From: Sneathiella limimaris
GTDB taxonomy: Bacteria > Pseudomonadota > Alphaproteobacteria > Sneathiellales > Sneathiellaceae
Length of the DNA stretch: 64,000 nt
Direction: 5' to 3'
NCBI RefSeq assembly: GCF_012932565.1
Contig: NZ_JABBYJ010000001.1
Location: 1,674,001 to 1,738,000, forward strand
The notes beneath the pieces were generated by a model that worked only from the letters and a program-made list of their open reading frames with translations, was not told the origin of the DNA and searched no databases. The position numbers and the translations under genes were made by a program. Positions 8,736 through 17,567 of the stretch are shown here, one piece after another. The first letter of the stretch is position 1. Every line of letters starts with the position of its first letter.

Positions 8736-8812
8736 CTAAGGATAGACAGCCGGCATGCTCTTCACTAGGGTGCACCCCTTATCATGTCCGGACCTGAGGA
8801 ACGTTAAATTCC

Positions 8813-9601
8813 ATGTCGTTTGCTATTCGCTTTTCTAACGCTATCACCCGCAAACCCGCCCAGTCTATCGTTGATGGTCTTCGGGCTGCGGATACGGGTA
8901 ACCCTGATGCAGAAGTTTTTCAGGAGCATCACCGTGCCTATGTGGAAGCGCTTCGGCAAGCGGGCGCTGAGGTGATGGTTCTCGAAGCACTTGAAGCTTT
9001 TCCAGATAGTGTTTTCGTTGAGGATACTGCTTTATGCCTCAAAGAAGGGGCAATCGTAATGCGACCCGGTGCCTCAACCCGCCGCGGTGAAACAGCTGCA
9101 ATGAGGCCAGCTTTGGAGTCTCTTTTTGAAGACGTTCGGGAAATTACGGAAGGCTTTATTGAGGGCGGCGATATTCTAGTTACACCGAAGGAAATACTTG
9201 TCGGGAAATCGGCAAGAACGGATGCCGACGGCATTGCTTCCTTGCGGGCTCTGGTTGCTGATTGGGGCTATCAGGTAAGGGAACTTGAAACGCCACCAGA
9301 AGTTCTGCATTTCAAGACTGATTGCGGTTTGTTGGATGACAATGTAATTCTCTCTACGGAGCGGCTGGCTGCAACAGGTTGCTTTGAGGGGTATGAGGTC
9401 ATTTTGACAGCCTCTGGCGAGGAGGCTTCGGCCAACGCGGTCAGATTTAACGATGTCGTTCTGTTTCCAGAAGGGTTTCCAAAGACGCATGCTCGTCTTA
9501 TTGAGCGAGGCTTCACAGTTGTGGAGCTGCCAAATAGTGAAGCGGCGAAGGTCGATGGCGGAATGTCCTGCCTTTCCCTTCGCCTGACACCAACAGTTTA
9601 A
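8813..9601 (+). CDS. ddaH: Dimethylargininase (DDAH), N(omega),N(omega)-dimethylarginine hydrolase
   Basis: The 262-residue enzyme of the guanidino-modifying superfamily would hydrolyse methylated arginine to citrulline and methylamines. Visible features are FVEDTALCL and EGGDILVTP (substrate carboxylate and guanidinium binding), catalytic His in EVLHFKTDCGLL, and the nucleophilic Cys near the C-terminus in GGMSCLSLRL. Length and motif order fit DDAH better than arginine deiminase, which is about 400 residues. GAGGAA lies upstream of the ATG, somewhat far (about 13 bases). It is convergent with the iron alcohol dehydrogenase, with only six bases between stops. Confidence 0.88.
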   Translation: MSFAIRFSNAITRKPAQSIVDGLRAADTGNPDAEVFQEHHRAYVEALRQAGAEVMVLEALEAFPDSVFVEDTALCLKEGAIVMRPGASTRRGETAAMRPALESLFEDVREITEGFIEGGDILVTPKEILVGKSARTDADGIASLRALVADWGYQVRELETPPEVLHFKTDCGLLDDNVILSTERLAATGCFEGYEVILTASGEEASANAVRFNDVVLFPEGFPKTHARLIERGFTVVELPNSEAAKVDGGMSCLSLRLTPTV

Positions 9602-9607
9602 ATAGCT

Positions 9608-10741
9608 CTATAGGCCCATCGCATCCCGGTACATTTGTTCATACTCTTCCTGGGTTGGCTGAACCGGGTTTGAAAAATGGCAGGCATCTGTCAGGCAGTG
9701 CTTGGCCAGATCGGGGATCATGTCTTCAGTCACCCCCATTTCAGCAAGGTTTGAAGGTAGTCCAAGTTCGGCGTTATACCCTTCAATCCAGGTGGCGATG
9801 TCCGCACCTTCACTGAGACCCATTGCCTGTCGAAGTTTAACGAACTTGTCACCCACGTGAGGGGCGTTGAAGCGAAGAACGGTTGGCAGAAGAACCGCAT
9901 TGAGAGTCCCGTGATGAGCGCGGAGTTCTTCATTGGCGCCCACCGCATGGCTCATTGAATGGACCGCCCCAAGTCCTTTAGCGAAGGCCATTGCTCCCTC
10001 ACTTGCGGCCATCATCATATTCCAGCGAGCTTCCCGATCAGAGCCATCTTCAACCGCACGCTTTAAGTAAGTCACAACCCGCTCAAGTCCATCAAGACCA
10101 ATCGCTGCAGCAACAGGGTTCACAACTGGGGTCAAGTAAGCTTCAATACAGTGAGCCATGGCATCCATGCCAGTGGCAGCCGTCAGGTGCTTGGGCAGGC
10201 CTAGCGTCAGTTCCGGATCGCAGATCGCAACTTTAGGCAAAAGGTTTGGGCTTGAAATGACGATTTTCTGACCGTCCTCGGTAATGATGACAGAGCCGCC
10301 GCCTACCTCGCTGCCGGTTCCGGCTGTTGTGGGGATGGCAATGATCGGGGCTGTTGCGCCAATTCCATCCCGCCCAACTTTAACAACAGCCCAGTTTTCA
10401 ATAGGACCGTCATGAGTTGACATGAGGGAAACACCTTTTCCGAGGTCAATTGAAGAACCACCGCCAAGAGCAATGACGCCATCACAGTCATTGTCCTTAT
10501 AGAGTTCGAGCGCTTTTTTGACCGCAACCTCCGTTGGATTGCCGGGTGTTTCATCAAATAGTGTCGCCTCAACATCGTTTGGTAGTGCCCGGCGCAAGCT
10601 GTCATAGATGCCGGTTTCAACAATTCCTTTATCTGTGCAGATCAAGGGGCGCTTGATGCCAAATCGTTTCAGGGTGTCGCCAATCTTGTTGATTGCCCCA
10701 AAATCGATCTCCATTTCGTTATGATATTTTATGAGTGCCAT
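9608..10741 (-). CDS. Iron-containing (type III) alcohol dehydrogenase
   Basis: The 377-residue NAD(P)-dependent alcohol dehydrogenase has the nucleotide-binding GGGSSIDLGKG, the ITTAGTGSE-like IPTTAGTGSEVGG, metal ligands in TGMDAMAHCIEAY (Asp and His), and further His ligands in VHSMSHAVG and ELRAHHGTLNAV. The start carries GGGGAGGATAAA before the ATG. Substrate unknown; family members act on short alcohols, hydroxy acids or diols. It appears to be a single-gene unit. Confidence 0.9.
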   Translation of the reverse strand: MALIKYHNEMEIDFGAINKIGDTLKRFGIKRPLICTDKGIVETGIYDSLRRALPNDVEATLFDETPGNPTEVAVKKALELYKDNDCDGVIALGGGSSIDLGKGVSLMSTHDGPIENWAVVKVGRDGIGATAPIIAIPTTAGTGSEVGGGSVIITEDGQKIVISSPNLLPKVAICDPELTLGLPKHLTAATGMDAMAHCIEAYLTPVVNPVAAAIGLDGLERVVTYLKRAVEDGSDREARWNMMMAASEGAMAFAKGLGAVHSMSHAVGANEELRAHHGTLNAVLLPTVLRFNAPHVGDKFVKLRQAMGLSEGADIATWIEGYNAELGLPSNLAEMGVTEDMIPDLAKHCLTDACHFSNPVQPTQEEYEQMYRDAMGL

Positions 10742-11032
10742 TTTATCCTCCCCAGCTGCGCATTTTTGTTCTTCATTTTGCGCTTCTCTTTTTGTTTTCC
10801 GAAAAAAACTCTAGAGCAAGAAATCCAGAAAGTCAGCAGTCTATTATCAATTACGGATGGAAGTGAATGTTTTGCTTCGAACAAATTAGCTAAGACTTTG
10901 AACTCAAAATATGCTAATATTCCAACTAAATGAAGTGTAGCTGGCAGCCGGTTTCAACCATCTTCAAGTTTGGATTTGAGGTCAGCTGTTTGTAATCAGT
11001 GTATCGGATAGTATACAGTTTGTGAGGCAGAT

Positions 11033-12688
11033 GTGGGTGATAAGACTGACCTGGGATTAGCTCCTTTGGGGGCTGACTATGTTCAGGTTATGAACGCATT
11101 CGCTGTAGATTTAATCAGTATCTCTGATGAGAAAGAACTTGCCTGGTATGTGGCAAGAGAAGTTGTCAGTAAACTTGGTTTCAAGGATTGCGTTGTCTAT
11201 TACTGCATGGAAAATCCTTCCGAACTGGTTCAGATGGCGGCGATTGGAGTAAAAAATCCTATCGGAGATCTCATCGTAAACCATCTCAAAATTCCTGTCG
11301 GGCAAGGAGTGACTGGCAGAGTAGCCGAAAGTCAAAAAGCAATCGTTATTGATGATTTGGCCAATTGCGATTTTTATATTCCGGATGTTGAAGAAACCAA
11401 ATCAGAGGCTTGCGTGCCGATCCTTTCCGAAGGGCGTACGCTGGGGGTTATTGACAGTGAAGATCCTGAGCTAGGATTTTATACTAAGCACCATGTTCAG
11501 ACATTGACGTTTATTGCTTCCTTGATGGCTGCCAAGCTCGATTTGTTGAGAAAAGGGCGGAATATCAGGGAAGGGGAATTGCGCCGCCGAAAGATCTTCA
11601 GTGTTTCGTTGGATGGTATCCTAACCGTTTCCTCCCAGGGCAACGTGGTTGAATATAACAAATCTGTTTGCGATATCTTCGGTTATGATGAAAAGGAATT
11701 ATTTGATAAGAACGCGATCAGAATCCTGATCCCGGAACGCTTGCAAAAAGAGTATTATGAACTTGTTGGCGCGATGGAGACAACGTCCTCCCACCCTTTA
11801 CTCAACACACGTTTTGAAACAACCGGTCAACGGAAATCCGGTGAGGAATTTCCAATGGAACTGGCCATTACCCATTATAAGGTCAACGGGCAAGGCTACT
11901 TCACTGGGTTTTTGCGAGATATAAGTGAGATGAAGGCTGCCGAGGTGTCGAGGCGAAACGCGTTAATGGAAGCGGAGCGGGCGAACAAGACGAAATCTGA
12001 ATTTCTGGCGACCATGAGTCATGAGTTGAGAACTCCGTTGAATGCCATTATTGGGTTTTCGGAAGTGATTTACGGGGAAATTTTTGGCCCATTGGGGTCC
12101 GCTCGATATAAGGAATATGCCGAAGACATTCAAATCAGTGGCAAACATTTGCTCAATCTTGTGAATGATATCCTGGATCTTTCAGCTATCGAAGCCAATG
12201 AGCATGTTCTTAATTTTAAGACTGTTGATCTGTCTGAGATCATGCACGACTGTTCGATTATTGTGAGTGATCTGGCTGCTAAAAAACAGATTACATACAG
12301 TGAAGATGTCGCAAGTAATCTAAAACCCATTGAGGCAGATCCCAGGTCTTTGTCTCAGATCCTGATCAATCTCATTTCAAATGCCATCAAATTTACACAA
12401 GTTGGTGGTGAGGTTTCTGTGAAAGTTTGGGAAGAGGATGGCCAACAGATTGTTTGTGTGCGCGATAACGGACCCGGGCTGGCCGAAGATCAAATTGAGA
12501 ATTTGACGAAACCCTTTGTGCGAGGGCAAATAGACTCGCAGACAACCCAAGAAGGATCAGGACTTGGTCTTGCTATCGTTAATTCCTTGGTGCAGATGCA
12601 TGCAGGCCAGCTGGAGATCAAAAGCAAATTGGGAGAAGGCACATCAGTTTTTGTCCGTCTGCCGAGGCGTCAACCTGAGCAACAGTAG
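11033..12688 (+). CDS. GAF-PAS sensor histidine kinase
   Basis: The 551-residue cytoplasmic kinase has no obvious membrane segment. Order: GAF domain (about 15-170), PAS domain with PAC-like end (about 185-305), HisKA dimerisation box with phospho-acceptor His in ATMSHELRTPLN (near residue 332), then the ATPase with N box LINLISNAIKFT, G1 DNGPGLAED and G2 GSGLGLAI. The FGPLG and YKEYAEDI segment after the H box is typical of PleC-like alphaproteobacterial kinases. No receiver domain or response regulator gene is adjacent, so it is an orphan kinase. The GTG start has GAGG upstream; an overlapping ATG at 11031 is out of frame and stops quickly. Confidence 0.92.
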   Translation: MGDKTDLGLAPLGADYVQVMNAFAVDLISISDEKELAWYVAREVVSKLGFKDCVVYYCMENPSELVQMAAIGVKNPIGDLIVNHLKIPVGQGVTGRVAESQKAIVIDDLANCDFYIPDVEETKSEACVPILSEGRTLGVIDSEDPELGFYTKHHVQTLTFIASLMAAKLDLLRKGRNIREGELRRRKIFSVSLDGILTVSSQGNVVEYNKSVCDIFGYDEKELFDKNAIRILIPERLQKEYYELVGAMETTSSHPLLNTRFETTGQRKSGEEFPMELAITHYKVNGQGYFTGFLRDISEMKAAEVSRRNALMEAERANKTKSEFLATMSHELRTPLNAIIGFSEVIYGEIFGPLGSARYKEYAEDIQISGKHLLNLVNDILDLSAIEANEHVLNFKTVDLSEIMHDCSIIVSDLAAKKQITYSEDVASNLKPIEADPRSLSQILINLISNAIKFTQVGGEVSVKVWEEDGQQIVCVRDNGPGLAEDQIENLTKPFVRGQIDSQTTQEGSGLGLAIVNSLVQMHAGQLEIKSKLGEGTSVFVRLPRRQPEQQ

Positions 12689-12692
12689 GTTT

Positions 12693-13931
12693 TCATCGAG
12701 GTTTAAGAGCTTGAAAAGCGGCACCAACCCCAGCGAAAGCTAGTAATGCTGACACCAGTGTTATTGTGCTGAGTGCCATCTCCAAGTCAAAGGCGAAACC
12801 CATGAGGACGGGACCAAGTGCTGAGCCGAAAACCATCACAACACTCGCAACTGATCTGATGGCGCCCAAGTGGCGTGTTCCGTAGAGTTCCGCCCACAAG
12901 GAGGAAAGTGAAGGTGTCGTATATCCTGCACCAACTCCGAGCGCGGCCATGACAAATGGGGCAGACCATTCATGGTCAAAGATACTGAGAAGGATCAGAG
13001 CGAGGTCCATAAAGAGAAGAGAGAAAGGGACAATCCGTCTGGCACTCAATCGGTCTACCAGAAACCCGGCCATTAGACCGCCTATGAGGCTGAAAGCAGC
13101 GAAAATAGTGAAACAGATGCTCCACCATTCGAAGCTCCATCCTTTTAGTTCGATAATGTGGACCTGATGAAAGAACAGACCGGTGATTATTCCTGATTGG
13201 GCTATTGGGATCAGGCAAAGCATATAGAAGCGCTTGTCTCGAAGCAGTTCAGCGCGCGTCCAGTGCTTTTCCGAAGTCGGCAAGGATGCTTCCAGTTCTT
13301 CTGCGCCTTTACCGTCCTGATGTTCTGTATGAATTATCAGTTTTCCAATAAACGGAAGAAACGTTATCGCGGCCAGAACTGCAATGCTTGGCCAGATTAA
13401 GCGCCAGTCAAAAAGACTGAGGGCGAGGACGATCGCAGGCGGGAAAACGGCTTCCCCGGCAATAAAGCCAAGTCCCGCAAAAGCAATCGCACGACCCCTT
13501 TCTTTTTCATATCGCCGGGCCATCGCCGTTACAGCTGTATGGCTGAGCATGCCTTGCCCCATAAAGCGAACAAAAAGAATTCCGGCGAAGAGAGTAATGG
13601 GGCCCTGAACGCCTGACATCAAGGCCATCGCAAGGATCATCAGACAAACAAGAAAAATAGCAAATTTTCGTAGGGGAAGATGATCGACCAGGGGACCGGT
13701 TTTCCACAAAAGAGAGGCACTGACCAAAGTGGCAACTGTGTAGAGTAAGCCAAAATCGCCGTGGGAGAGGTTAAACTCCTCCCTGAAATGTCCACCGAAT
13801 AGGGAAATAACAAAAGTTTGCCCAGGTCCTGACCAAAAAGTCAGAAGAAAGCCAAACAGCAAAAATCGCCATTCGAATTGAACGAACTCACGGGTCCGTA
13901 TGTTGCTAGTTTGGCCTTCGCTTTGTGTCAA
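12693..13931 (-). CDS. MFS transporter
   Basis: The 412-residue protein has about 12 hydrophobic segments and major-facilitator loops (VDHLPLRKF after helix 2, VDRLSARRI in the second half). It is likely a proton-coupled carrier or exporter of a small organic solute; the substrate is not predictable. The reading frame begins at a TTG codon at 13931 with no better start nearby. It is convergent with the histidine kinase, separated by four bases. Confidence 0.85.
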   Translation of the reverse strand: MTQSEGQTSNIRTREFVQFEWRFLLFGFLLTFWSGPGQTFVISLFGGHFREEFNLSHGDFGLLYTVATLVSASLLWKTGPLVDHLPLRKFAIFLVCLMILAMALMSGVQGPITLFAGILFVRFMGQGMLSHTAVTAMARRYEKERGRAIAFAGLGFIAGEAVFPPAIVLALSLFDWRLIWPSIAVLAAITFLPFIGKLIIHTEHQDGKGAEELEASLPTSEKHWTRAELLRDKRFYMLCLIPIAQSGIITGLFFHQVHIIELKGWSFEWWSICFTIFAAFSLIGGLMAGFLVDRLSARRIVPFSLLFMDLALILLSIFDHEWSAPFVMAALGVGAGYTTPSLSSLWAELYGTRHLGAIRSVASVVMVFGSALGPVLMGFAFDLEMALSTITLVSALLAFAGVGAAFQALKPR

Positions 13932-13958
13932 AAGAGAAGGTCCCAGCTAGAAGCAAGC

Positions 13959-14489
13959 TTAATTGGCCGAGGTGTCAATAGCATCTTCACCAATTTCGGC
14001 TCTCAGTGATTTCAGCCAGCGGTCTACGCGGGATTTATTAGCGCTAAAGTCCCGAATTCCGTATATTGCACGGCTATAAATGGCGAGCGTGGAAGAGTTT
14101 TCGTCCTTTTCAATGAACTCAATGGAAACAAGATCCGGCCACCGCACAGTTGGGGTTCTCGCTACCAGTTCCAATTTTGTCCCATCATCCTGGCGAATTT
14201 CAATGTTTGGATCCTTTAGGACTATAGATTTCAAACGATCTGCAAGTGTCGTTTTGGAAAGCTTGTACACTGGTGATTCCAGATGAACGTTGAGGTTGCT
14301 GCAATATTCTGGTGGGCACACAAGATACCAGTTCGGTTTTCCTGTTGTCGTGAGCTTACTAAAATCCGTCGGTTTAAACTCACCTGCAGAGAGAAATTTG
14401 TCCCAGATTGGTGTGAGCCTTAGGAGGACTAATGCCACAACCAGGGCGATCAGTATAAAGAGTATTATGGTCAGAATATTTGATGTCAT
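13959..14489 (-). CDS. DUF1499 domain protein with N-terminal membrane anchor
   Basis: About 176 residues if the start is ATG 14489, which places a hydrophobic helix at the N-terminus (ILTIILFILIALVVALVLL). The frame extends to 14576, but the extra residues look non-coding. The C-terminal half carries the DUF1499 pattern: ARTPTVRWPDLVSIEF, then TLAIYSRAIYGIRDFSANK and RVDRWLKSL. The family's function is unknown. It lies divergent from the tungstate-type transporter, a position that does not itself prove a link. Confidence 0.78.
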   Translation of the reverse strand: MTSNILTIILFILIALVVALVLLRLTPIWDKFLSAGEFKPTDFSKLTTTGKPNWYLVCPPEYCSNLNVHLESPVYKLSKTTLADRLKSIVLKDPNIEIRQDDGTKLELVARTPTVRWPDLVSIEFIEKDENSSTLAIYSRAIYGIRDFSANKSRVDRWLKSLRAEIGEDAIDTSAN

Positions 14490-14654
14490 GTTTTTGCTGT
14501 CCGAACAATTGAAGAACTTATTCTGATTGGTGTGTAACGATGGGACAAGTATAATCGTGAAATACCGATGGAACAAAGTCCAATAAATCTATAGAGCTTG
14601 TTCGAACGCACGATAATTTGGTTTGTTTCTTTGAGGGGAGGACACCAAAAATAG

Positions 14655-15359
14655 ATGTTAGAGCTGTTCTCAGGTTTGAAATCAGCCATTGATCTGGTCT
14701 GGAACTTGGACGCTGATCTCGTGGAGATCTCGCTCTTGTCCTTACGGGTAACATTGACTGCTGTTCTAATCTCCTCTCTGATCGGGCTACCTCTTGGGGC
14801 ATTACTGTCGGTCAGTCGGTTTCGTTATCGACGGTTAACAATTGCGTTGTTGAACGCGTTGATGGGACTACCTCCAGTCGTTGTTGGGCTTTTTGTTTAT
14901 CTGATGTTATCCCGTGCCGGACCTTTTGGCGTGCTGGACCTATTGTTTACCCCAACGGCCATGATTATTGCTCAAACAATTATTGTGACACCAATTATTG
15001 CCTCTCTCTCTCATCAATCTTTGCGAGAGTTGTGGTTCCAGTATCATGATCTACTGATTTCGCTGCACACAAGTAAGGTTCAGCGAATAAAAACACTGAT
15101 CTGGGATGGTCGGCGCGCGCTGTTGACTGCAGCGCTCACCGGTTTTGGTCGTGCAATCGGTGAAGTCGGCGCGATTATGATCGTAGGCGGGAATATCGAA
15201 CATTTAACCCGTGTCCTGACAACTGCCATAGCGTTAGAGGTTGGAAAGGGCGATTTCGCCCTGGCAATTGGTCTTGGGATTATTCTGATCTCGCTTGCCA
15301 TTCTGGTTAATCTGGCGGTCCATGTTCTGTCGCGTACTGAAAGGCAAGGTGTATGGTGA
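14655..15359 (+). CDS. tupB: Tungstate-type ABC transporter permease
   Basis: The 234-residue inner-membrane permease has five to six helices and the ABC-coupling loop around GFGRAIGEVGAIMIVGG. The sequence resembles TupB (MGLPPVVVGLFVYLMLSRAGPFG). It forms the channel for an oxyanion taken up with the two following genes. An in-frame TAG directly before the ATG fixes the start. Gene order here is permease, ATPase, binding protein. It overlaps the ATPase gene by seven bases, so translation is likely coupled. Confidence 0.87.
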   Translation: MLELFSGLKSAIDLVWNLDADLVEISLLSLRVTLTAVLISSLIGLPLGALLSVSRFRYRRLTIALLNALMGLPPVVVGLFVYLMLSRAGPFGVLDLLFTPTAMIIAQTIIVTPIIASLSHQSLRELWFQYHDLLISLHTSKVQRIKTLIWDGRRALLTAALTGFGRAIGEVGAIMIVGGNIEHLTRVLTTAIALEVGKGDFALAIGLGIILISLAILVNLAVHVLSRTERQGVW

Positions 15360-16069
15360 AGACAATCCTACCGGCACGTCTTTCTGAAGCGACCGTTCGC
15401 AAGGGAGGTAAAACGATCCTCGGTCCATTGGATTGGGAGTTGAATGGGGCAGGCTGTACAATTTTGCTAGGGCCGAATGGTGCTGGGAAAACCACGCTCT
15501 TACGGCTCATGCATGGGTTGGAAAGACCAAAAACCGGCAAGGTGACCTGGTCGGGAAGAGGAGCCGATCTTTATCGCCGTCAGGCATTTATCTTCCAAAC
15601 TCCAGTGGTCCTGCGAAGAACGGTTATCGAAAATGTGATCTACCCGCTTCGTCTTCGTAAAATTGCCAAGGAGGAAGCCATTGAAGCAGGATTGTTCTGG
15701 TTGGAAAAGGTTGGTTTGACCTCCCATGCAAAGGCGGATGCACTCAGCCTTTCGGGAGGTGAGAAACAGAAACTGGCGTTGGCACGAGCAATGATTGCTG
15801 AACCGGAAGTTATGTTTCTGGATGAACCTACGGCCAATCTTGATGGGTCATCCACTCAGGCCATCGAAGTTATCTTGCAGGAAGCGTTGGAGGCTGGGGT
15901 CCGCTTGGTTATGGCTACCCACAACTTAGGGCAGGCTACTCGATTGGCAACCGAGGTTTTGTTTCTGAATAAGGGGCGGATTTGGGAGAACTCTGATCTC
16001 ACCAGTTTCTTTGAGGCACCGGAAACGGAAGAGGCACATTCATTCTTGAAGGGGGAAATCGTGATATGA
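15353..16069 (+). CDS. tupC: Tungstate-type ABC transporter ATPase
   Basis: The 238-residue ATPase has Walker A LGPNGAGKTTLLR, ABC signature LSGGEKQKLALARA, Walker B VMFLDEPTANLD and the switch His in ATHN. It energises uptake through the neighbouring permease. It overlaps the permease gene at its 5' end and shares an ATGA junction with the binding-protein gene at its 3' end. Specificity for tungstate rather than molybdate rests on the neighbours. Confidence 0.88.
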   Translation: MVKTILPARLSEATVRKGGKTILGPLDWELNGAGCTILLGPNGAGKTTLLRLMHGLERPKTGKVTWSGRGADLYRRQAFIFQTPVVLRRTVIENVIYPLRLRKIAKEEAIEAGLFWLEKVGLTSHAKADALSLSGGEKQKLALARAMIAEPEVMFLDEPTANLDGSSTQAIEVILQEALEAGVRLVMATHNLGQATRLATEVLFLNKGRIWENSDLTSFFEAPETEEAHSFLKGEIVI

Positions 16070-16893
16070 GAAAACTATTTTTGAGACTGTGCATTGTTAT
16101 AGCAATGCTTATGCCGTCAATCACAAGCGCAGCGGACATTAAAGTTGCGGTTACGACGTCTTTTCACAATTCCGGACTTTCAGACATTTTGTTGCCAGCG
16201 ATTAAGAAAGATCTGGATCTTGATGTACATTTATTGGTGGTTGGGACCGGACAAGCCTTAAAGCTTGGGCGTCAGGGCGATGTGGACGCAATCTTAGTAC
16301 ATTCAAAGAAAGCAGAGCAAAAATTTGTCGAGGAAGGCTACGCCCCGTACCGGCGAGAGATCATGTATAATGATTTTGTTCTGATTGGTCCTGCGACCGA
16401 TCCAGTCAATATCAAGGCAGCCAAAACCGCAAAAAATGCACTTCAAAGGATCCAGCAAAAGTCTTTCGAATTTGTGAGCCGTGGAGATGATAGCGGAACC
16501 CATCGCAAGGAATTGGCCTTGTGGAAAAACGCAGATCTGGATCCGTCAGAGTTCGAGGCTAGTTGGTACAAAGCAGCTGGCGCGGGGATGGGGGCGACCC
16601 TGAATATGGCCAGTAGTTTGAACGCTTATGTTATGGCGGACCGCGCAAGTTGGCTGAATTTTAAGAATAAGCGGGATTTGAAACTGCTGTTTTCCGGGGA
16701 TCCAGTTCTTTTTAACCAATATGCCTTCTTACCGGTCAGCGAGAAGAAACACCCGCATGTAAAACGACAGTTAGCGGAAAAACTGGAGGGTTGGCTCACA
16801 AGTCAAAAGGGACAGCAACTCATTGCGGATTACCGGCTTGCAGGGGAGCAGTTGTTCGTGCCTAATGCGACAGCTGTCCAGACGGGCAGCTAG
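16066..16893 (+). CDS. tupA: Tungstate-binding periplasmic protein TupA-like
   Basis: The 275-residue secreted protein has a clear signal peptide ending ITSAADI. The mature part shows VTTSFHNSGL, a variant of the oxyanion-binding TTTSTxxSGL motif, the GTGQALKLG loop, and SRGDDSGTHRKE with WYKAAGAGMG, all typical of TupA. It would bind tungstate (possibly molybdate) with high affinity. It is placed last in the operon. A tungsten-dependent enzyme is not evident in the window. Confidence 0.86.
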   Translation: MRKLFLRLCIVIAMLMPSITSAADIKVAVTTSFHNSGLSDILLPAIKKDLDLDVHLLVVGTGQALKLGRQGDVDAILVHSKKAEQKFVEEGYAPYRREIMYNDFVLIGPATDPVNIKAAKTAKNALQRIQQKSFEFVSRGDDSGTHRKELALWKNADLDPSEFEASWYKAAGAGMGATLNMASSLNAYVMADRASWLNFKNKRDLKLLFSGDPVLFNQYAFLPVSEKKHPHVKRQLAEKLEGWLTSQKGQQLIADYRLAGEQLFVPNATAVQTGS

Positions 16894-16925
16894 CAAGGCT
16901 ATCCTTTTCCTGTTTTGGAAGGCGC

Positions 16926-17558
16926 ATGGAAATACTTGATCTTATCCGAATTATTGATCTGACCGGTGTTGCTGTTTTTGCAGCAACCGGTAGTCTTGCG
17001 GCCAGCCGGAAGCAGCTGGATATTATCGGATTTGCGCTTATGGCGACCCTGACAGGTGTAGGCGGTGGGACGCTTCGGGATATTCTTCTGGATCGTCCGG
17101 TGTTCTGGATCGAAGATCAGATTTACCTGTTAATTTGTTTTGGCGTTGCTGTCTTGGTTTTCATTAGTGCCCATCGTTTGCAACGGCGTTATGTAGCACT
17201 TTTGTGGGCGGATGCTGTTGGTCTTTCAGTTTTTGCGGTCATGGGGGCGCATATCGCCCTAAGAGCTGGTTCCGAGCCCGTTATTGCGACAGTGTTCGGC
17301 GTTATGACGGCCACCTTTGGCGGTTTATTGCGAGATGTGGTCGCTGGCGAGACGCCTCTTGCTCTGAAGCAGGAAGTTTATGTAACTGCTGCTTTGGTCG
17401 CATCTGGTCTATATGTGCTAGCAAATTTGATGGCTATTCCAGCACTTTTTGCAGTTCTTGCAGCAGCCATGGCTGGTTTTATTGTCCGAGGTGGGGCTAT
17501 CCAGTTTGGGTGGGTCCTGCCCGGGTATAAGAGCCGGGCAGGTCGGGATTATACCTGA
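16926..17558 (+). CDS. TRIC family cation channel / YicG-like membrane protein
   Basis: The 210-residue protein has about seven membrane helices and an internal duplication: GVGGGTLRDILLDRPVFW in the first half and FGGLLRDVVAGETPLAL in the second. This is the PF03458 (UPF0126) signature of prokaryotic trimeric intracellular cation channel relatives. It may conduct monovalent cations; a bacterial role is not established. GGAAGG precedes the ATG. It is convergent with the crotonase gene, nine bases apart. Confidence 0.87.
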   Translation: MEILDLIRIIDLTGVAVFAATGSLAASRKQLDIIGFALMATLTGVGGGTLRDILLDRPVFWIEDQIYLLICFGVAVLVFISAHRLQRRYVALLWADAVGLSVFAVMGAHIALRAGSEPVIATVFGVMTATFGGLLRDVVAGETPLALKQEVYVTAALVASGLYVLANLMAIPALFAVLAAAMAGFIVRGGAIQFGWVLPGYKSRAGRDYT

Positions 17559-17567
17559 TATCAGGTT

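Noticed and set aside
14490-14576. N-terminal extension of the DUF1499 protein
   Set aside because: The added residues have no family similarity and precede a natural membrane-anchor start at 14489.
14600-14607. GTTCGAAC palindrome upstream of the tungstate-type transporter
   Set aside because: Eight-base palindromes are common, and it does not match the molybdate/tungstate regulator sites I know.
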